In this document: piece by piece, positions 60,401-64,000 of the stretch
Layout of the letters: each line of letters opens with the position of its first letter
Position numbering within the stretch: position 1 is the first letter of the stretch
DNA from: Fibrobacter sp.
GTDB lineage: Bacteria; Fibrobacterota; Fibrobacteria; Fibrobacterales; Fibrobacteraceae
Direction: 5' to 3'
Assembly (NCBI GenBank): GCA_024398815.1
Contig: JAKSIL010000006.1
Location: 43,270-107,269 of the forward strand
DNA: 64,000 nt
Program-made: the position numbers and the translations under genes
Notes under the pieces: model-generated
What the model was told of the DNA's origin: nothing
The model's input: only the letters and a program-made list of their open reading frames with translations
Database searches by the model: none

Positions 60401-62686
60401 TCACTTGATGCGAACGGGCTGCGTCGCCATAAGGCCTGCGCCCTTTACGCGGACGATGTACTGCCCTGCGCTCAAGTCGGCGAGGCTGAATGCGTAATTG
60501 CCGGCGTTCAAGTTGCCCTTGTAGAGCGTTGCCACGCGGCGTCCGTTCATGCCGAACACATCGACGCTAACAATGCCCGCCTTGGCGGTAGTGAGGTTCA
60601 CGCTGCGGCCTTCGGTGCTGAATTTAGCAGCGGAGGCTTTGGCCACGTCCTTGATGGCTGTTGTAGCACTCACGAGCTTGATAGACTTTACGGTCGTCTC
60701 GCTGCCTTCGGAGACTGCAAACAAACTCTTTTCTTCGTCGAAGGTTGAAATGACGCTTCCGTCGTCGGCAATCAAGTTGTCGAAGGTGACTGTTCCGTTA
60801 AAACCTTCGCCGCTAGCGACGAATACCACCGAGAACAAGTTGTCTATATCGATGGGATGTTCTGCTCCGTCTTCGTCCTTGTAGATGGTGATGTCGAACT
60901 TGCAGGTCTTGGATTCCTTCTGGCTAAGCCAGCAGCCGTCGCTTGTAGACTGTTCCCAAGTCCATGCGCTGTCGGTCATGCCGTTACGTACAAATGCAAG
61001 TCCGAACCATACGCCGTCTTCGACTGCGCCGGAACCGTTTACGCTGATTTCCACGGAGATGCTCTTTGCCTTGGTTAGGTCGGGGAGCTTGGTGTAGTTG
61101 ATGAGGGCTCCGTCCTTGCCGAGGGCGTAGGTGACTTCCATCTTGCCCTCTTGTTTGTTGCCGTTTGCCTTGTCTGCGTCGCCGTTGTACTTGGTTTCGA
61201 TCTTTTCGGCCTTGCAAGTGGCTGTCCCGCTGTTCGCTTCGGTGTACTTGTCCCAACCGGGCATTTCGTCGAGAGTGACGATGCGGTCGTCGGCCATGTT
61301 CGTTTTCCACACGTCGTTGCTTGTCTGGGCGGGATATGTGCTTCCCCAGGTGCCGTACCATGGCATCCACCAACTCCATATAGCTTGATCGGCGTCCATC
61401 TTTTCGACATCGGGAATCGGGCCGTTTTCAGAGAGAGCGAGAACCTTGCTCACGCCCCACTTGGTCTTGAAATCGTCGAATGCGCCCGCGTTGCTGGAAT
61501 GGTCGTTATCTTTGTTGTAAATGTCGATGGAAAGAACGTCATAGTAGGCTTCGCCCGGATTCCATTCGGTGCCGCTCGTGGTTGAAGGATTGAATACCCA
61601 AACCAAATTGTTCACGCCGTTCTTTGTGACCATGCGCTCGTATAAAAGACGGTAGAGGGCTGCGAGCTGCTTTGCGTCTTTGGCGCCCCACCAGAACCAG
61701 TTTCCGCCGGCTTCGTGCAGTGGGCGGAAAATGGCTGCGACATTTTCTTTTTGCAGGTCGAGGAAAATGGTCGAGATTTTGTCGATGTCAGAGACAATCG
61801 TCTTGTATTCGGCGCTAAGGGTATCCCAAACGACACCGCCCGTCATGAAGGCTTTACTCAAGTCGAATGTGGTGTAGCTCTTGTCGTTTCCGCTTGCAGT
61901 GTAGAACTCCTCTTCGTTACCAGGGCGCCAGTGCCATGTGATGGCGGGGATGCCGCCGGCTTTCCACACGCCCTTTGCAATGGAAATGGCCTTGTTGGTG
62001 TAGCCTTTGAACCAGTCCTGGTTTGCGCTACCGCCGGTCGCGTTCATCAGGTCGACACCCACGAGGGCGGGGTACTTGCCGCTGCGGGTGTAGACATCCG
62101 CCACGTCGGCATGCGTCTTGAAGTCGGCGCCTTCAGTAAAGCCGTCCATGTCGCCGGTCATGATGCCGCTGATGGTCTTCTTGCCGAAGTTATTTACGAG
62201 GAAGTTGTAAAGCTTGACGGCTTCTGCAGAGGCCTTTTCGTTTACGGGTGCATTGCAGATGGCGAAAGCCTGGGATTCGTAGGCACTCACGTCGATGTAG
62301 TCGACCGTAATCCAGCCCCAGAATTTGGTAATGGCAATGGTGTTTTCGCCGGCCTTGAGTGTTACGATGGTCGTTGCGTCGGTGTACTTGGTGCTTGGGG
62401 CAAAATACAGTTCGCCGGCCCTGTCGCCGTTGACATCGATGTAGTTCGTTTTTTCGGAACCGGCCTTGTAGTGAATTTTGACGAGGTACTTGCCGGCAGT
62501 TTCGACAGACACTTTAAACGAAATGTCGCCTTCCTGTTCGTCGACGGCTTTGCCGCCCGACGCATTGGCGTCTTCGACAACATTTGCTGTGCCGCTGAGT
62601 GTTGCGCTTTCGGCTTCGTATTGAGCCGCCATTCCATAGCCGCATGCCAACAAGGCAAAAGCAGCAATAGCTCTTTTGATATTCAT
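60401..62686 (-). CDS. Secreted beta-mannanase (GH26), multi-domain, with CBM35 and sorting domain
   Basis: 761 residues. Signal peptide (GMA-AQ). CBM35-like module at about 22-136 (YEAESATLSG ... WITVDYIDVS). GH26 domain at about 150-490: acid/base Glu325 in FRPLHEAGGNWFWWG, nucleophile Glu420 in ALSENGPI. Then a beta-sandwich of about 150 residues (MEVTYALGKDGALINYTKL ... TVTFDNLIADDG) with a TCKFDI motif like the one in the GH5 protein. The C-terminal sorting module is VDVFGMNGRRVATLYKG ... LSAGQYIVRV. It has its own promoter and terminator. GGAG precedes the ATG. Confidence 0.95.
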   Translation of the reverse strand: MNIKRAIAAFALLACGYGMAAQYEAESATLSGTANVVEDANASGGKAVDEQEGDISFKVSVETAGKYLVKIHYKAGSEKTNYIDVNGDRAGELYFAPSTKYTDATTIVTLKAGENTIAITKFWGWITVDYIDVSAYESQAFAICNAPVNEKASAEAVKLYNFLVNNFGKKTISGIMTGDMDGFTEGADFKTHADVADVYTRSGKYPALVGVDLMNATGGSANQDWFKGYTNKAISIAKGVWKAGGIPAITWHWRPGNEEEFYTASGNDKSYTTFDLSKAFMTGGVVWDTLSAEYKTIVSDIDKISTIFLDLQKENVAAIFRPLHEAGGNWFWWGAKDAKQLAALYRLLYERMVTKNGVNNLVWVFNPSTTSGTEWNPGEAYYDVLSIDIYNKDNDHSSNAGAFDDFKTKWGVSKVLALSENGPIPDVEKMDADQAIWSWWMPWYGTWGSTYPAQTSNDVWKTNMADDRIVTLDEMPGWDKYTEANSGTATCKAEKIETKYNGDADKANGNKQEGKMEVTYALGKDGALINYTKLPDLTKAKSISVEISVNGSGAVEDGVWFGLAFVRNGMTDSAWTWEQSTSDGCWLSQKESKTCKFDITIYKDEDGAEHPIDIDNLFSVVFVASGEGFNGTVTFDNLIADDGSVISTFDEEKSLFAVSEGSETTVKSIKLVSATTAIKDVAKASAAKFSTEGRSVNLTTAKAGIVSVDVFGMNGRRVATLYKGNLNAGNYAFSLADLSAGQYIVRVKGAGLMATQPVRIK
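60417..60631. repeat. 215-bp direct repeat, copy B (sorting-domain coding)
   Basis: Partner of 58318-58532. It encodes the end of the third GH26 protein. Similarity falls off sharply outside the repeat. Confidence 0.9.
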
Positions 62687-62709
62687 GTCATCTCCAAAGA
62701 TTCACCAAA

Positions 62710-62742
62710 AGGTGTGTCGCAAACACCTGACTAAAAAATATA
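62710..62742 (-). promoter_or_regulatory. Promoter and 5' hairpin of the third GH26 gene
   Basis: On the minus strand TATATT (62742-62737) is followed by AGGTGT-N7-ACACCT (62728-62710), which would fold at the extreme 5' end of the mRNA. TTGACT lies at 62762-62757, but 14 bp is a short spacer. Confidence 0.45.
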
Positions 62743-62848
62743 TTCTTTAGCCTTTAAGTCAAGTGTTGAAAGTCACGCAAATGTGTTTTTTGTGTGAAAA
62801 AATCGAAAAATTCAATGTAAAAGGGCGTTTTTTACGCGAGAAACTGCT

Positions 62849-63832
62849 CTATTCCGCAAAAACGGCGCCGAAGGTGAACGTCCTCGATTCGCCGGCGGGG
62901 ATTTCGATTAATCCGCGGTGGTGGTTCAGGGCGTCGGGCTCGCTTGTCATGGGCTCGATGGCTACGCTCATGCGGTCGGGCGGAGTGTAAATCTGGATGG
63001 CGTTGTACTGCTCGTTGCCGGCCTGCTGCCAGTAGGTGATTTTGCCGTTTGCACCCTGGAGGGTGACTTCGGCGCGTCCTTTCAAACTGAGGCAGAAGCA
63101 GTCGTTGATGAATTCGTCGCCGATTTTACGGCCGCCCTCGAATCGCTTGTCGGCGTGGAAATTGCCGGTGGGGAGGTCGGCCTTGTCGAGTTCCGCGAAG
63201 TCCGATTCCGGAAGCGCCATGGTGAGTTCGTCGATTTTCTGACCGAGGGAGAAGTACGGATGCCAGCCTTCGGAATACGGCATGGTCGTGTTTCCGATGT
63301 TTTCGACGGTCGCTTCGACAGTGAAACTTTCGCCCGTGAAGATTATTTTGTTCGTGACACGGAACGGGAAGGGGAAACCAGCGAATGCGCCCGGCCAGTC
63401 GCAAGTGAACGTGGCTGTGCATTTTTCGCTATCGCTTTCAAAGTCCACAAAGTTCCATTCCCTGTTGGTCAGGAATCCGTGGAGCGCATGCGGTGCCCAA
63501 CTCACGTTGTTTACGAGTTGGTAAGTCTTGCCGTTCCAGATGAACTTCGCGTAGGCGGTGCGACCCGGGAAGGGGGTGAGCCTGCAGCCCGCATTCGTGT
63601 CGGGGGCAATCTTGTGGAGCGTGTTTCCGTCGCGGTATCCGAACAGAAGGTCCAGAAGGCCGTTGCCTGCACTGCCGTTTGTACTGCCCGCGGCTTGCCT
63701 GCCCGGGACGCGCCAGGCATTGAGACCAGCGCCAAAGCCGCTTAAAACTTCGAATTCAGCGCCGTCATCGCGCTTGAGAACATAACACTGTACGGTGCCC
63801 AACGGGCGGGAAATAATCTTGAACTTGCTCAT
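62849..63832 (-). CDS. galM: Aldose 1-epimerase (mutarotase)
   Basis: A cytoplasmic enzyme that interconverts alpha and beta anomers of hexoses. 327 residues with no signal peptide. Typical stretches are the TPFPGRTAYAKF strand (Pro-x-x-x-Arg substrate site), HALHGFLTNREW with the catalytic-type His, and EGWHPYFSLG with the second His; the catalytic Glu is likely in AIEPMTSEPDALNH. It would speed use of sugars released by the neighbouring mannanases. No ribosome site is visible; TACATT lies seven nucleotides before the ATG. Confidence 0.88.
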   Translation of the reverse strand: MSKFKIISRPLGTVQCYVLKRDDGAEFEVLSGFGAGLNAWRVPGRQAAGSTNGSAGNGLLDLLFGYRDGNTLHKIAPDTNAGCRLTPFPGRTAYAKFIWNGKTYQLVNNVSWAPHALHGFLTNREWNFVDFESDSEKCTATFTCDWPGAFAGFPFPFRVTNKIIFTGESFTVEATVENIGNTTMPYSEGWHPYFSLGQKIDELTMALPESDFAELDKADLPTGNFHADKRFEGGRKIGDEFINDCFCLSLKGRAEVTLQGANGKITYWQQAGNEQYNAIQIYTPPDRMSVAIEPMTSEPDALNHHRGLIEIPAGESRTFTFGAVFAE

Positions 63833-63870
63833 GCTTTGGAATGTAGAAAAAAAACGATGCGAAAAACGGA

Positions 63871-64000
63871 TTATTCATCTTTCACGCAGCGAATGTAATT
63901 CCCGTACTTGGTGTTTTTAGACATTAACGATACGCCATAACTGTCGTACTCGAATTTCAGGGATTGCGAGTAGTCCATAGGAGTGTAGAATGTGTGGGCA
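63871..64000 (-). CDS. C-terminus of a FISUMP-like protein (partial)
   Basis: The last 43 codons of a gene entering from the right edge, ending YGNYIRCVKDE. The closing R-C-V-K pattern and preceding strand match the end of FISUMP domains (compare SVRC at 50991). The rest lies outside the window. Confidence 0.6.
   Translation of the reverse strand, partial: AHTFYTPMDYSQSLKFEYDSYGVSLMSKNTKYGNYIRCVKDE

Overview
The window looks like a chromosomal segment of a fibre-degrading bacterium of the genus Fibrobacter (F. succinogenes or a close relative). Four things point there. A protein at 49867-50991 carries two copies of the FISUMP domain (named after F. succinogenes), and a third FISUMP-like C-terminus runs off the right edge. 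Many secreted plant-cell-wall enzymes end in T9SS-like C-terminal sorting modules. Catalytic domains are repeatedly joined to CBM35/CBM6-like modules. Base composition is moderate, with TATATT-like -10 elements. No rRNA, tRNA, CRISPR array or complete insertion sequence was seen.

Layout. 1-6.5 kb: a 1.8k-residue surface lipoprotein built of Ig/PKD-like repeats, then a prepilin peptidase. 6.6-12.4 kb: pectin/xylan block, with a pectinesterase (CE8) and a PL10 pectate lyase in one operon, divergent from a GH10 xylanase. 12.4-16.7 kb: an RND/ABC-type periplasmic adaptor, a CDF metal transporter and a CE1/LpqC-type esterase. 16.7-25.0 kb: accessory island. It holds two tandem homologous units that look like structured ncRNAs, a C5 cytosine methyltransferase overlapping a McrB-like AAA+ protein, a PDDEXK/Rpn-family protein, a duplicated fragment of the McrB-like gene, a RelB-type antitoxin with a 17-codon toxin remnant, an AAA ATPase, and an LlaJI-family restriction subunit. 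I read this as an LlaJI-like restriction-modification system whose two restriction subunits have been separated by later insertions. 25.0-31.4 kb: a CotH-like lipoprotein, an aldo/keto reductase, an M16 peptidase, a 5'-truncated DUF262-HNH gene and a small lipoprotein.

31.4-43.8 kb: one 3,898-codon gene. It encodes a secreted lipase-like hydrolase followed by a very long Ig-like stalk, a LamG domain, a CBM6-like domain and two CBM3-like modules, with a small periplasmic protein gene directly downstream. 43.9-51.0 kb: a DRE-TIM aldolase-like enzyme divergent from a GH9 endoglucanase, then an M6 metalloprotease and the FISUMP protein. 51.0-63.8 kb: a minus-strand block with a mannan-degradation core (three GH26 mannanases, a GH5 mannanase-like enzyme, an aldose 1-epimerase) plus a GH57 protein, hypoxanthine phosphoribosyltransferase and a small membrane protein.

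How it works together. The secreted enzymes cover pectin, xylan, cellulose and mannan, and most share a sorting and surface-attachment logic. Two regulatory observations stand out. First, a palindrome TCTACGCA-N5-TGCGT(AGA) occurs upstream of both the GH10 and the GH9 genes, twice at GH9. Second, several genes lack a Shine-Dalgarno sequence and have a TATATT-like -10 box only 6-9 nt before the ATG, which implies leaderless or nearly leaderless mRNAs. Function calls come from motif reading by eye; no database search was run.
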